The translations under genes and the position numbers were made by a program. A model generated the notes under the pieces. That model ran no database searches and was not told the origin of the DNA. It saw nothing but the letters and a program-made list of their open reading frames with translations. Below are positions 32,970 to 42,228 of a stretch of 64,000 nt of DNA, piece after piece (position 1 is the first letter of the stretch; every line of letters begins with the position of its first letter). Source of the DNA: Candidatus Obscuribacter sp. (lineage in GTDB: Bacteria; Cyanobacteriota; Vampirovibrionia; Obscuribacterales; Obscuribacteraceae); NCBI GenBank assembly GCA_016718315.1, contig JADKDV010000004.1:496001-560000 (forward strand), in the 5' to 3' direction.

Positions 32970-34358
32970 ATGGATAAACCGCAACAACACTCTCCCTCTG
33001 ATGATTCTAGTGAATCGGCTTATTCTGCTGTGGGTTGCTCTCCTGCTCAGTCAGGTGCTGGCGGTTTTGTGGGCAGTCTCAGGCAGAAGTGGGCGGTGTT
33101 AGCTATTGGTCGTGCTGTAGATAAAGAACTTCAAGCCTGTCTAGCTGAAATACAAAAGACTAATAAAGAAATACGGCAGGCGGAGCGCGCGCGGCTGGAA
33201 TATCATTCCCAATGGCTTCAGGAGGCCGCTGGAGTTAAACACCTCACTACATTGGAAAGACTGCTTGTTGAAATTTTTAACCCACTATCAGGGTTGGATA
33301 GAATATCGTCAGAGATGGCTGAGTTTGCATCTAAGTTGCGTAAGCTTGTTCCGACAGAGCATTCGCGTGTAAAGTCGTGCTGGGACAGATTGAAAGAGCA
33401 TCAGCAATTGGTAAGTGCGTGTGAGAAGTTGATTAAATCTGCTGAGACCGAGGAGCGCTCGCTTAAGGAATACGCTGACAAGACGACGCTCAATGCGGAG
33501 CGCTTAGCTCGTAGGTTGGAGAGAAGCAAAGAAAAATCTGATCGGTTGATCGAAGAGTCGGGTAGGTTAAACATTCGCGCCAAAGCCGCACGGGAAAAGT
33601 GGCGACAGTTTGCTCGTTTGCAGTCTGTGCGGATACCGATGCTGAAGAGTCGTTTGGAAGAATTGGAAGCAGAGTGCTTCAGAATGCAGTTGGCGTGCTA
33701 CAAGCGTTCGGCGAATCTCAATGCGGTGACCGAAAAGCGTATTGGTGCTGTTCTAGATAGTAACAAGCTGACAAAGTCCATATTTGAACGGGCTGAGGAG
33801 CGTGTGCAGGCAAAAGAGGATTGGTCAGCCAAATTGACGGCGTTAATTAAAGATTCGGAGATTGGTATAAGAGGGATCTTTCCTGATTTGTTTAAACGAC
33901 TAGAAGACTCTGTTGCGCATAGCGAAACAAGAGCGAAAGAGTCATCCGAGTCTCTTGCAAAAGTGCCTGGATTTGCACTCGCAGATATGAGCGCGGTCCA
34001 GCTTATGAATGAATTGAAGATTTTGATTGATATTGAATCTGAGCTCAAAGCAAAGAGGCTCGAAGTAGAGGCTTTTGTCAGCGCCATGCGAGAGGAAGTG
34101 ATCAATAGTAAGCTGAACTACGATTATCACGAAGAGATATTTTTAAGCGAGCGACGCGAAGGTGATGAGATGCGTGTCAAGGAGCTGCAGGATCGCCTTG
34201 ACCTGTATTCGGCGCAACATGCAGAATTTAGAAACTCCATGAAACTACTTGAAGACGAACGCACACGCATGGACTGTCGCATCGAAGTAGTCCAGGAAGA
34301 ATGTGAACGTGTGCGGTCTTTGTTGCAGGCGCTCTCTTCTTCTTCTTCTTCTTCTTGA
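32970..34358 (+). CDS. Long coiled-coil protein
   Basis: 462 residues. Except for a Ser/Gly-rich N-terminus (about 1-35), the chain is predicted almost entirely helical, with heptads of Leu/Ala/Ile spaced by Glu/Lys/Arg (LQACLAEIQKTNKEIRQAERA, LKSRLEELEAEC, VKELQDRLDLYSAQHAEF). It ends in seven consecutive Ser codons, all TCT. No signal peptide or membrane segment. Structural or scaffold role likely; family unknown. It is divergent from the ClpX-type zinc-finger gene, with GGAG 5 nt before the ATG. Confidence 0.65.
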   Translation: MDKPQQHSPSDDSSESAYSAVGCSPAQSGAGGFVGSLRQKWAVLAIGRAVDKELQACLAEIQKTNKEIRQAERARLEYHSQWLQEAAGVKHLTTLERLLVEIFNPLSGLDRISSEMAEFASKLRKLVPTEHSRVKSCWDRLKEHQQLVSACEKLIKSAETEERSLKEYADKTTLNAERLARRLERSKEKSDRLIEESGRLNIRAKAAREKWRQFARLQSVRIPMLKSRLEELEAECFRMQLACYKRSANLNAVTEKRIGAVLDSNKLTKSIFERAEERVQAKEDWSAKLTALIKDSEIGIRGIFPDLFKRLEDSVAHSETRAKESSESLAKVPGFALADMSAVQLMNELKILIDIESELKAKRLEVEAFVSAMREEVINSKLNYDYHEEIFLSERREGDEMRVKELQDRLDLYSAQHAEFRNSMKLLEDERTRMDCRIEVVQEECERVRSLLQALSSSSSSS

Positions 34359-34392
34359 AGTTGTGCGCTAGAAGTTAGAAAGGCAACAATAT

Positions 34393-35085
34393 TTAGATAC
34401 CGGTAAGAGTGGCTGCCAGAGACATAAGGTCAGTATTGCGCAATGCTTTGAGTCTTGGCTTTACAGTTCGTGAGTAATATTCTCTCTCAGTTTTGGTAAG
34501 CTCTTTTTTGTTTAGTAGTTTGAAAATTAGCTCACGTTGCCTATCTGTGAAAAGAAGATTTAGGGCATGAAGAAATGCTGCTTGCCTTTCGTCGTCCAGT
34601 CTCTTTGACAGGTTTTCCTGATTGGTCATTAGTTCGTGCACTACATAATTGCGATAGGTGTTTTCCAAACGATTACTGTCTAGGGTGACTCCATTACCAA
34701 CTTGGAACTTACCTCTTTCAGAGAGTTTTGTTTGTACTTGTTCTAGGAGTCCAGGCTCGCTCTTCCTTAGATATTTAAGTAGTAATTTTCTATTGCTTTC
34801 GCTTTGTGGCACCCAGAGCAAAAAGTAGTACGTTATGGCTACCAGTATCCTGAATCGTTTTTGCAAACCCTTGGGTAGTGAATGTTCGCAATGCATTAGA
34901 TCGAGGGATTCTCCTTGCATAAGCATGTTGCTCAACATAACTGGTACGCCTTCTAGTACTCGCCCGTCATTTGAGTTGAGTACCCTTGCCACGGCTGCCG
35001 CTGGGTCACTCTGCATTGGCCTTACAAGGTTGTACCCGTAGCGCTCAAGATCTCGGTATAAAAGTTCGTTGTCTACGGTATCCAT
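34393..35085 (-). CDS. Partner protein of the nucleotidyltransferase operon
   Basis: 230 residues; its start overlaps the end of the nucleotidyltransferase gene by 13 nt, indicating coupled translation. The protein is alpha-helical: an N-terminal part with LYRDLERYGYNLVRPM, and a C-terminal segment FTDRQRELIFKLLNKKELTKTEREYYSRTVKPRLKAL that resembles a helix-turn-helix of the kind with a K-T-E-R-E-Y-Y-S core. By analogy with two-gene nucleotidyltransferase toxin-antitoxin systems it could be the DNA-binding antitoxin or regulator; this is inference. No catalytic motif. Confidence 0.6.
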   Translation of the reverse strand: MDTVDNELLYRDLERYGYNLVRPMQSDPAAAVARVLNSNDGRVLEGVPVMLSNMLMQGESLDLMHCEHSLPKGLQKRFRILVAITYYFLLWVPQSESNRKLLLKYLRKSEPGLLEQVQTKLSERGKFQVGNGVTLDSNRLENTYRNYVVHELMTNQENLSKRLDDERQAAFLHALNLLFTDRQRELIFKLLNKKELTKTEREYYSRTVKPRLKALRNTDLMSLAATLTGI

Positions 35086-35696
35086 TCTTCGCTCATTATT
35101 TTTAAGTTTGTGGCATCAATTGAACTCTCTTCTAGTTCTGCGATTAAGTAGTTCAAGTGTTTTTTGCATTTCGCTGGATCAATGTCGTAGCCTGCTGTTT
35201 CTTTGTAACGTTCAGCAAACGCTTTCAGGTCGATGCTTTCTGCATTTAAAATGGTCATACAATCTTGCCCATCTGTGGCGGTGCCTCTGAAGAGCTTACT
35301 AATCATTAGGTCCTGAGGCGTGAGGGTCCCAATAGTGAGATTGCCATATCTTTTTATGATTCGATGGTTGCCTGGTTCATGGATAGCGTCTAAGAGTTCG
35401 GTTTGAAAAATTCGTTGACCCCTGAATAAATCAAATATCCACGGACTTCCAGGGATAGCCCAACCAAACCCGGACACATTACTGTATCCTAGCCCTTTTA
35501 GGGCTTTAATAAGGCGTTGATAGTGCTCCGGGTCTGGTATGAGTAGATCAACGTCCTTTGTACTGGCTGAAAGTTCGTTTAGCGTGAGAGCGGTGCCTCC
35601 GCAAGCGACAGCAAGTACTTCACCTGAGAGTGCTTGCTCCCAGCTGTCTAAAAAATCTAGAAGATCTGTTTTGCTTATGGAAAAACGAGGGCTCAT
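35073..35696 (-). CDS. DUF6036/AbiEii-like nucleotidyltransferase
   Basis: 207 residues from the ATG at 35694-35696, chosen because a promoter is placed about 20 nt upstream. The nucleotidyltransferase core is ACGGTALTL (33-39) followed by STKDVDLLIPD with the metal-binding Asp48 and Asp50; further blocks are GNLTIGTLTPQDLMISKL and helical C-terminus. This resembles DUF6036 and AbiEii-type proteins, some of which act as toxins by modifying tRNA or other RNAs. Its operon with an overlapping second gene and repeated operators supports an autoregulated toxin-antitoxin-like unit. Activity is not demonstrated. Confidence 0.75.
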   Translation of the reverse strand: MSPRFSISKTDLLDFLDSWEQALSGEVLAVACGGTALTLNELSASTKDVDLLIPDPEHYQRLIKALKGLGYSNVSGFGWAIPGSPWIFDLFRGQRIFQTELLDAIHEPGNHRIIKRYGNLTIGTLTPQDLMISKLFRGTATDGQDCMTILNAESIDLKAFAERYKETAGYDIDPAKCKKHLNYLIAELEESSIDATNLKIMSEEWIP

Positions 35697-35717
35697 TGTA
35701 TGTATATGTTCTGTTAG

Positions 35718-35820
35718 TTGTATGAAATCATACAACAATTGGGTTTGGTGGTCAAGTGTGTTGTACGTATATGTACAAAAACTGTAGGTTGGCATCCTGT
35801 TGTTGTATGTTTATTATCAA
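35718..35820 (-). promoter_or_regulatory. Promoter with TTGTA-N8-TACAA operator array
   Basis: On the minus strand TTGACC (35750-35755) and TATGAT (35727-35732) are spaced by 17 bp, a near-ideal sigma-70 promoter. An 18-bp palindrome TTGTA-N8-TACAA (35718-35735, arms extended to 9 bp) overlaps the -10. A second TTGTA-N8-TACAA (35761-35778) lies just upstream of the -35, centred 43 bp away. A third degenerate copy, TTGTA-N8-ATCAA (35803-35820), is another 42 bp away. About four helical turns separate the centres. Confidence 0.75.
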
Positions 35821-35973
35821 GGATGTATGAGTGTCTTATTTGGAGTTGTTAGGCTAGTCATCTTTGTTGCGCATTGGTTGGGTGAGGCACAGCATTGCCA
35901 TTCCCAAACTCCTTTGCGAGAATTGACCATGGCGACCAAGAGTTTTCCAGTTTTTTAAACAGGGTGAGCATTT

Positions 35974-36729
35974 ATGGCGGGACTAGACCAAGCTGCAGCG
36001 CTTGCGGTGATTGGCAAAAATATAGAGCAATATGGTCATCATAAATACGTGATTGCTGGTGGCTCCTTGCCTCGATTTGTTTACACGATTGGACTATCTG
36101 TGCCATCTGGATATGAGCTAATTATGTGTGGCAGTAGTTTTTATACCGATATGGAAGTGGTGCGCATTATGGATGCGGCGCAAGCACGGGTGATGGAGTT
36201 GCCGCCTCTGGAGATACCAACGGCAACGTTTAGCGTGGATAAGCTTGGCACCTTTTCAGTGCTCGTGGTTGATGTGTCCTGGTGTCAGGCTTTGCTCTTG
36301 GGTGCGCTCGACTATTACAAAGTCGGCTTTATCAACACCTTGCAGATTGTGCCGGACAAAGAGCATTGGACTATCGATGTGCCGGATCTCAGTCGTCCGT
36401 TTGATGCTGAGGACCAGCCTGTGTGGCGATGGCTTAATCAAGATTGGCTATTGCCTGTCCCAGCTAAATCCAGTGCAGTCACCAACCTGGACGCTCTGCG
36501 TGGGCAGACACTGACTGAGGTAGCTAGATGGGAGCCTGATCAATGGGAAATGTTTGCCGGGGCAGGACCGGATGTAGTGAGCGAGGATATCCGTGTCGTA
36601 CCTCTTTGTGTGCTAGTCGGCAATGATGATAGCTTGCATAAAATAGTCTCGACTCTTGGAGTCGGTGAAGCTGTTTGGCGCGACGCAGAAGAGAAAGTCT
36701 GGCATCCCTGGACTGCGAGCGAGAGCTAG
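35974..36729 (+). CDS. DUF4262 domain protein
   Basis: 251 residues. The first 150 residues match the DUF4262 family pattern: HHKYVIAGGSLPRFVYTIGLS, YELIMCGS, then a central hydrophobic strand region and WCQALLLGALDYY. Members are widespread in bacteria, sometimes near toxin-like genes, and have no known role. The C-terminal part (DALRGQTLTEVARWEPDQWEMF) is specific. AGGGTGAG precedes the ATG. Soluble. Confidence 0.75.
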   Translation: MAGLDQAAALAVIGKNIEQYGHHKYVIAGGSLPRFVYTIGLSVPSGYELIMCGSSFYTDMEVVRIMDAAQARVMELPPLEIPTATFSVDKLGTFSVLVVDVSWCQALLLGALDYYKVGFINTLQIVPDKEHWTIDVPDLSRPFDAEDQPVWRWLNQDWLLPVPAKSSAVTNLDALRGQTLTEVARWEPDQWEMFAGAGPDVVSEDIRVVPLCVLVGNDDSLHKIVSTLGVGEAVWRDAEEKVWHPWTASES

Positions 36730-36783
36730 GCGCAACAGATTTTTGGATCTTTGCAGTGGACCAGTCTTGTGGCAGCCTCGCTA

Positions 36784-39354
36784 TTAGGTCGGTCTCTTAC
36801 GTTTGGGACCACGCTCCGCTTGCGCAATGAGTGGATCGTCTGGCCATGAGTGTTTGGGATAACGTGCTTTGAGATCTTTTTTGACTTCTGGATAGGTGTT
36901 TTTCCAAAAGCTGGCGAGGTCCGGTGTGATTTGTTGCACGCGGTAATTGGGTGCCAGTAGATGCACCAGTACGGGCTGTCTATTACGGGCAATTTTTGGT
37001 GTGTCTATCATGCCAAACAGCTCTTGTATGCGCACTGCGAGCACTGGCGCCTTACCAGCTTCGTAGGTCAATTTGATTTGATTGCCACTGGGTACAGGCA
37101 TGCGCTCTGGGGCTTCACGCTCTATCTCTGAGCGCTGCTGGTGTGTTAGCTTTGCTTGTATCACTGCCAAAAAAGATTGTGCTTTTAGCTCCGCCAGACT
37201 AGAGCAGCCCATGCACCAGTCATCGAGCAGATCTACCCATGGTGTAGCACTAAACTGTGGTAGACCAAGCTCTGGCATTTTGTCCTGCAAGCAGGCAATG
37301 CGAGCCAGATATTGTCTGGCATCATCATCCACTAGTGCCTCCAGGTCCGCACTGGAAGCAAGAGCCTGAGCCAAAATAGTGCCTGCATCCATTTCTGGCG
37401 GCAAGGCTGCTACAGTCTCATCTATGATTAGATCGGCAAAACGTGTGCGCTTCATCGTCATGACTTTTTGTTTGCTACTGTCGTAAAAGGCATCGATAGT
37501 AGTCCCCAATAGTTCGGTGGGGAGCCAGCTCTTATCGATGGTCGAGGCTTGTCTGACTGAGGCTTCGGATTTGCCCAGCTCGACTAGCTCCACTGCGATA
37601 AACAGTTCACCATCTGAGACGGCGGATTGGTCTGTCAGTCTCACACCGCGACCGCCCACCATAAGTGCCTGGCGGCTGGCGGGTTGTCTCCTGCGGCATA
37701 CTCTATCGGGAAAGGCCGCAAGAAGTATACGGCGCACCGCGTCATCGGCAATGGTGTCATGGGTAGTGGTGCTTTTGTCCTGACCGGACTTATGCTCGCC
37801 AGATTGCACAACTTGTTTAAAAAGCTGATCGGACGTTTGGATTATCCGTCTGGCGCCACCGATATTGATCTCGCCGACAATGGAGTGTTTTTGACCGCTT
37901 GCTGCGTAGTCCTCAAGTGCCCATACTCGGTCGAGTACGTCGGATGCTGATTTGTGTTGGGCGGTGAGGCTCTCTGGAGGTCGGCGGATTGGGTCGCGCT
38001 CAGAGAGGAGAGCGGCACAGAGAGTGGCGCGGCGGAGTTGTCCGAGGCTCTCGCCCTCGATGATCAATCTTGCCAGACGCGGTTGCAGTGGCATCCTCGC
38101 CATGCGTTTGCCTTGCGGCGTCAGTAGTCCGTGGTGGATGGCGCCGAGCCTCTCCAGTAGTGCCAGAGCGTGAGCTAATGCACTGGCTGTGGGTGCCTCA
38201 AACCAACCAAAGGCGGTCAGATCAGACTCGCCCCAGTCCAAAAGTTGCAAGACACATTCGGATAGCTCTACGCGTGTTATCTCTGGCTCGGTGTGCTCAC
38301 TTAGTCCGAGGTGTTCGTTGGCGGTCCAGAGTCTCAAGCATTTGCCGCTACTGGTGCGACCGGCACGACCGGCTCTTTGGTCCGCTGCGGCTCTGGATAT
38401 GCGCGCTAGATTGAGACGATTGAGTCCAAGCTGCCTGTCAAAACTATTGATGCGCGACATACCGCTGTCTACTACGGCGGTGACACCATCTATGGTGATT
38501 GATGTTTCGGCAACGTTTGTCGCCAGTATGATTTTGCGTGAGCTTTTATCTGTGAGGACACGTTGCTGGCTCTCCAGTGGCATCTCTCCATGCAGTGGCA
38601 TGAGGGCAATTTGCTCGTCTTCTGCGTATGTTTTAAGCAGCTCTTGTGTTCTCAATATTTCATTGAGACCTGGCAAAAATGCAAGCACATGCCCGGTGCT
38701 TTCGTGGGCCATTTGTTTGACGGCTTCCGCGACTGATTCTTCGATGCGCTTTTTGACTGGCGTGGCAATATGCTCAATTGCCACAGGATAAGAGCGTCCT
38801 GCGCTCTCGATGATGGGGCAATCGCCGAGATATTTGCTCACCGGAGTGGCGTCAAGAGTGGCTGACATGACAATGATTTTGAGGTCAGGGCGCAGAGCTG
38901 ATCGTACCTGGCTGACTAGCGCGAGAGCCAGGTCGCTATCCAGAGTGCGTTCGTGAAACTCATCAAAAACCACGCAGGATACTTGTTCTAGCATGGGATC
39001 GTCTTGCAGGCGACGCAAAAATACACCCTGGGTGCACACCAGTATGCGAGTATCTCTTGAGCAGAGGCGCTCATGTCTGACCATGTAGCCTATTTCTTGC
39101 CCTAGCTTTGTGCCGCGCTCATCAGATATGCGTGCGGCAGCAGAGCGCGCAGCTACACGGCGTGGCTGCAGTACTACAATTTGCCCAGGCTGTCCGCTAG
39201 CCAGATTGGCCAGCTTAGCGTCCAGTACTGCCGGAGGTATGCGCGTGGTTTTGCCGGCACCAGGTGCGGCGATGAGGACCAGCGCGCCTTTGTCTTGCAG
39301 CCTTTGCAGGGCGTCCGGGATAACAGCATCGATGGGCAGTGGCTTGAGCGGCAT
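36784..39354 (-). CDS. hrpB: HrpB-type DEAH-box ATP-dependent helicase
   Basis: 856-residue DExH helicase of the HrpB family. Motif I APGAGKTTRIP (about 33), motif Ia QPRRVAARSAA, motif II as DEFHERT, motif III SATLDA, motif V ATNVAETSITIDG and motif VI DQRAGRAGRTSSG are intact; the C-terminal HrpB domain follows (ARQYLARIACLQDKMPELGLP, EAPERMPVPSGNQIKLTYEAG). E. coli HrpB is of similar length; the family remodels RNA, but its cellular role is unclear. No ribosome site is visible before the ATG. Monocistronic. Confidence 0.95.
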   Translation of the reverse strand: MPLKPLPIDAVIPDALQRLQDKGALVLIAAPGAGKTTRIPPAVLDAKLANLASGQPGQIVVLQPRRVAARSAAARISDERGTKLGQEIGYMVRHERLCSRDTRILVCTQGVFLRRLQDDPMLEQVSCVVFDEFHERTLDSDLALALVSQVRSALRPDLKIIVMSATLDATPVSKYLGDCPIIESAGRSYPVAIEHIATPVKKRIEESVAEAVKQMAHESTGHVLAFLPGLNEILRTQELLKTYAEDEQIALMPLHGEMPLESQQRVLTDKSSRKIILATNVAETSITIDGVTAVVDSGMSRINSFDRQLGLNRLNLARISRAAADQRAGRAGRTSSGKCLRLWTANEHLGLSEHTEPEITRVELSECVLQLLDWGESDLTAFGWFEAPTASALAHALALLERLGAIHHGLLTPQGKRMARMPLQPRLARLIIEGESLGQLRRATLCAALLSERDPIRRPPESLTAQHKSASDVLDRVWALEDYAASGQKHSIVGEINIGGARRIIQTSDQLFKQVVQSGEHKSGQDKSTTTHDTIADDAVRRILLAAFPDRVCRRRQPASRQALMVGGRGVRLTDQSAVSDGELFIAVELVELGKSEASVRQASTIDKSWLPTELLGTTIDAFYDSSKQKVMTMKRTRFADLIIDETVAALPPEMDAGTILAQALASSADLEALVDDDARQYLARIACLQDKMPELGLPQFSATPWVDLLDDWCMGCSSLAELKAQSFLAVIQAKLTHQQRSEIEREAPERMPVPSGNQIKLTYEAGKAPVLAVRIQELFGMIDTPKIARNRQPVLVHLLAPNYRVQQITPDLASFWKNTYPEVKKDLKARYPKHSWPDDPLIAQAERGPKRKRPT

Positions 39355-39387
39355 CTACTTTGACTGAGGAGGGAGTCAATTATAGAG

Positions 39388-40890
39388 CTATTTGTGCTGG
39401 TGCCTGTGATGTCCCTTTGTCTTTGTGGGATTATTCAATTTTTCTTGCCATTTATTTTGCAAGATAGCGATTGCTTGATCGCCCCTTTCTATCCCCCAAA
39501 AGCCGCCAGTGACGCCTGGTGACTCTGAGTCCAGATTGGAGCGGAACATCACATCCGTGCGATTCTCTGAATATGATTTTGGCTCGATTGGTCCGAAGTG
39601 TTTGTCGTCATAGGCGACTAACTCGCGCACTCCGTCGTTACTAAATACAAGTGCACGCTTGTCAGTGAGAGCATAGATAGTGTGCAGCTCTCGTTTGTAG
39701 CTGATGTATGGCGTTGTGAGCATGCCTATTCCTATCACCACAAAGGGCACTCCAAATAGCGCCATAAACCAGCTGCCAGGGCTCTTTGTGGCAATCGCCG
39801 AGGCTAACGCCGTGCCGGTCCAGACAAAGCTAAATAGACTCCAGACTATTGCAAATGGCAAAAACCATGCTTTGACCTGACCTTCGTGCCCTGGCTCAGG
39901 TTTGGCGACAAATAGTATTTGCTCATTGGCGTCTATTTTGTCGGCGGCTCGCACTTTGAGCTGTTGGCTCAGCTCTGGGGCGGGACTGCCGCTCTGGATG
40001 TATTCTTGCAGTGATGGTTTTTCTTGTGACGCTAGCCACCCACCGGCAAAAGGGCTGATTATGACCATTATCAACAGGGCAATGACTGGTCCTATCCAGT
40101 TGCTGCTTGAGTCAATCAGTTTTTTTGAGTAAGCGCTGCCAAGGCTATTGTAGGGGCTGTCAGCAGGGCTGTTATTTGAACTGCTGATAGAGTTGTTAGA
40201 AGAGCTTGTATCGGAGCTGCTATACGAGCTATTGGTGGAGCTGTCGGAGCTTTCGGGGCTTGTATCAGAGCTGCTGTATATGCTGCCAGAGCTTGAGCTT
40301 GAGCTTGAGCCAGAGCCAATAGCGCCATTGTCTTTACCAAAGCTTATAAACGGAGTATTGTCTTTGCCTGGAAATTTTTGGTAGGGATTATAGAGCAAAA
40401 ACTTGATGCGGTCGCGGTCATAGAGTGCTGTTGTTTTGCTGGAGGTGACGTATCTGTGTAGTGGTACGAGATCCCCGTCATTGAGCCTAAACTTGACCTG
40501 GTATATAGCATCGCCGTCGCTGTCTTTGCTTTGATGTATCTCTACATCTTTTATGTTGCTGCAACTGATGCGGCGTGTGACTGTGCCGCTAAATCTTTTG
40601 CGGAATAGCACCATCTGGTTATTGCGGTCGATGACAGTCTCGTTGAGCCCTGACTTTATTACCGCTGCCACAAGTGCTACGCAAAGTAGACCCAGCCCTG
40701 ATGTCACAAGCTTGACTTGTAGTGACAGGCTGGCGCTGTTGGAGGCGAGCCCCCAGGGCAGGATGGCAAAAAATATACCAACTAACAAAAATAGAACCAA
40801 AAAAATTAGCGCGATGATTGGTTCTCTGATTAGTACCGTGATGTTGTTTGCCGGGTTATAGCTTTCCTCTGATTTTATTTCGTATTTCAT
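39388..40890 (-). CDS. Multi-pass membrane protein with Ser-rich insert
   Basis: 500 residues. Two helices at about 28-50 and 62-80, a small beta-rich domain (LNETVIDRNNQMVLFRKRF, SNIKDVEIHQS), a roughly 60-residue Ser/Asn/Tyr low-complexity insert (about 190-255), another helix, then two more helices and a C-terminal beta-rich domain (YALTDKRALVFSNDGVREL). The last resembles PH-like membrane domains (YdbT/bPH2 or YobQ type). Function unknown. Its 5' leader consists of twelve GAA units directly before the start. Confidence 0.65.
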   Translation of the reverse strand: MKYEIKSEESYNPANNITVLIREPIIALIFLVLFLLVGIFFAILPWGLASNSASLSLQVKLVTSGLGLLCVALVAAVIKSGLNETVIDRNNQMVLFRKRFSGTVTRRISCSNIKDVEIHQSKDSDGDAIYQVKFRLNDGDLVPLHRYVTSSKTTALYDRDRIKFLLYNPYQKFPGKDNTPFISFGKDNGAIGSGSSSSSSSGSIYSSSDTSPESSDSSTNSSYSSSDTSSSNNSISSSNNSPADSPYNSLGSAYSKKLIDSSSNWIGPVIALLIMVIISPFAGGWLASQEKPSLQEYIQSGSPAPELSQQLKVRAADKIDANEQILFVAKPEPGHEGQVKAWFLPFAIVWSLFSFVWTGTALASAIATKSPGSWFMALFGVPFVVIGIGMLTTPYISYKRELHTIYALTDKRALVFSNDGVRELVAYDDKHFGPIEPKSYSENRTDVMFRSNLDSESPGVTGGFWGIERGDQAIAILQNKWQEKLNNPTKTKGHHRHQHK

Positions 40891-40892
40891 TT

Positions 40893-40928
40893 TTCTTCTT
40901 CTTCTTCTTCTTCTTCTTCTTCTTCTTC
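40893..40928. repeat. Trinucleotide microsatellite (TTC)12 in a gene leader
   Basis: Twelve perfect TTC copies (GAA on the transcribed minus strand) end 2 nt before the start codon of the 39388-40890 gene, in the place of the ribosome binding site. Confidence 0.95.
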
Positions 40929-41084
40929 TTTATTTCTCTTACAAACATCATGCCCCCGGGCCGGTTAAGGTCGGGTGAAGGAAATGTTGGCAAGTCTCCA
41001 GTTGGTGTTGCCCTGAGTCAAAACCCCTCCGGGCAACCGCTGTCATTGCTGTATACTCTGGGTTTTTAAGGCAAGAGAGACATC

Positions 41085-42218
41085 ATGGCAAGCAATAAGC
41101 TTTTGAACTTACTGGCAGTCGGTACATTACTAAATACCCTTTTTGGTGGTTGTACCTGGCAGTCGGCTCAAGCATGTACTGATTTTTTACTGCAGGCCAA
41201 TGATCGCTCTGCCATTGTCGGGCGCAGTATGGAGTGGGGGCTCGATCTCGACTCACAGATTTGGCAGCACAATCGTGGGCAGTTGCGCACATCCACTGCA
41301 CCTGACGGCAAGTCAGGAGTGCGTTGGACCAGCAAATATGGATACCTCGGGCTCGATGCTCACAGTATGCCGTTAGCGCTTGATGGCATCAACGAGAAGG
41401 GGCTATCGATGGGACAGCTCTGGCTACCAGGCACGGTCTATCAAAAGGTACCTGGCGATCACCCTGAGGTCGCCCTTAGTGTGGTCGATCTCGGGCACTG
41501 GGTGTTGGGTAATTTTGCCACCGTTGACGAAGTTAAAGCTGCCATTGGTGGTGTCAAAATCTGGGCACCAGAAATGGCTGACTGGGGTGGTATCCCCACC
41601 TGCCACCTGGCTTTGCATGACGCTACTGGTAAGAGTGTAGTGATTGAATTTGTTGGTGGTGAGCAAAAAATCTACGACAATCTCGGGCATGTACTCACTA
41701 ATGCGCCTACGTTTGATTGGCATTTGACCAATTTGCGCAACTACATCAAAGTATCTGCTGCCAACGCCAGCCCTATCACCGTCGGGGACTCTGTTTTAGC
41801 ACCGCCAGGGCAGGGTGGGGGCTTCCTTGGGATACCTGGTGACTGGACTCCGCCATCTAGGTTTGTGCGTACCTCAGCTATGCTAAATTTTGCCAAGCCA
41901 GCCAATAATGCCGCTGAAGGCATTACCCTCGCCCAGCATCTGCTCAACGCCGTCGACATCCCGCTGGGCGATGTACGCACGGCTAAGAATGATCTTGAGC
42001 ACAGTGACTATACTCAGTGGGTTGTGGTCAAAGATTTGACTAATCGCGTTTTGTATTTTCGCTCATACTACAATCAGGCACTCTGCCAAATTGATCTCAA
42101 AAAACTGGACTTTGGCTCAGGCACCGAGTCTCGCAGGCTGATGGCTGTCTCTGGCGGCATCTCGTCACTCGATATGACCGATCTTTTGCCTGGCGCCAAA
42201 GGTGAGCCAAGCAAGTAG
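41085..42218 (+). CDS. Choloylglycine hydrolase / penicillin V acylase family protein, exported
   Basis: 377 residues. Ntn-hydrolase of the linear-amide C-N hydrolase family (PVA/BSH), which cuts amide bonds of bile-salt conjugates, penicillin V or N-acyl-homoserine lactones. Signal peptide ends at SAQA, so the predicted mature N-terminus is Cys31, the nucleophile. Arg47 in GRSMEWG is 16 residues downstream as in BSH, with Glu50 in place of the usual Asp. ALDGINEKGL, LTNAPTFDWHLTNLRNY and PSRFVRTSAML fit the family. In a non-gut organism quorum-signal or peptidoglycan-type amides are plausible substrates; unproven. Convergent with the EamA gene. Confidence 0.9.
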   Translation: MASNKLLNLLAVGTLLNTLFGGCTWQSAQACTDFLLQANDRSAIVGRSMEWGLDLDSQIWQHNRGQLRTSTAPDGKSGVRWTSKYGYLGLDAHSMPLALDGINEKGLSMGQLWLPGTVYQKVPGDHPEVALSVVDLGHWVLGNFATVDEVKAAIGGVKIWAPEMADWGGIPTCHLALHDATGKSVVIEFVGGEQKIYDNLGHVLTNAPTFDWHLTNLRNYIKVSAANASPITVGDSVLAPPGQGGGFLGIPGDWTPPSRFVRTSAMLNFAKPANNAAEGITLAQHLLNAVDIPLGDVRTAKNDLEHSDYTQWVVVKDLTNRVLYFRSYYNQALCQIDLKKLDFGSGTESRRLMAVSGGISSLDMTDLLPGAKGEPSK

Positions 42219-42228
42219 CATTGGGGCT

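Noticed and set aside
38189..38791. 200-codon plus-strand frame opposite hrpB
   Set aside because: Shadow of the helicase motifs on the other strand; Ser/Arg/Cys-rich translation typical of antisense reading.
41141..41155. Lipobox-like LFGGC in the choloylglycine-hydrolase family protein
   Set aside because: The residues before Cys23 do not fit a lipobox well, and Cys31 after SAQA has the spacing to Arg47 expected for the Ntn nucleophile.
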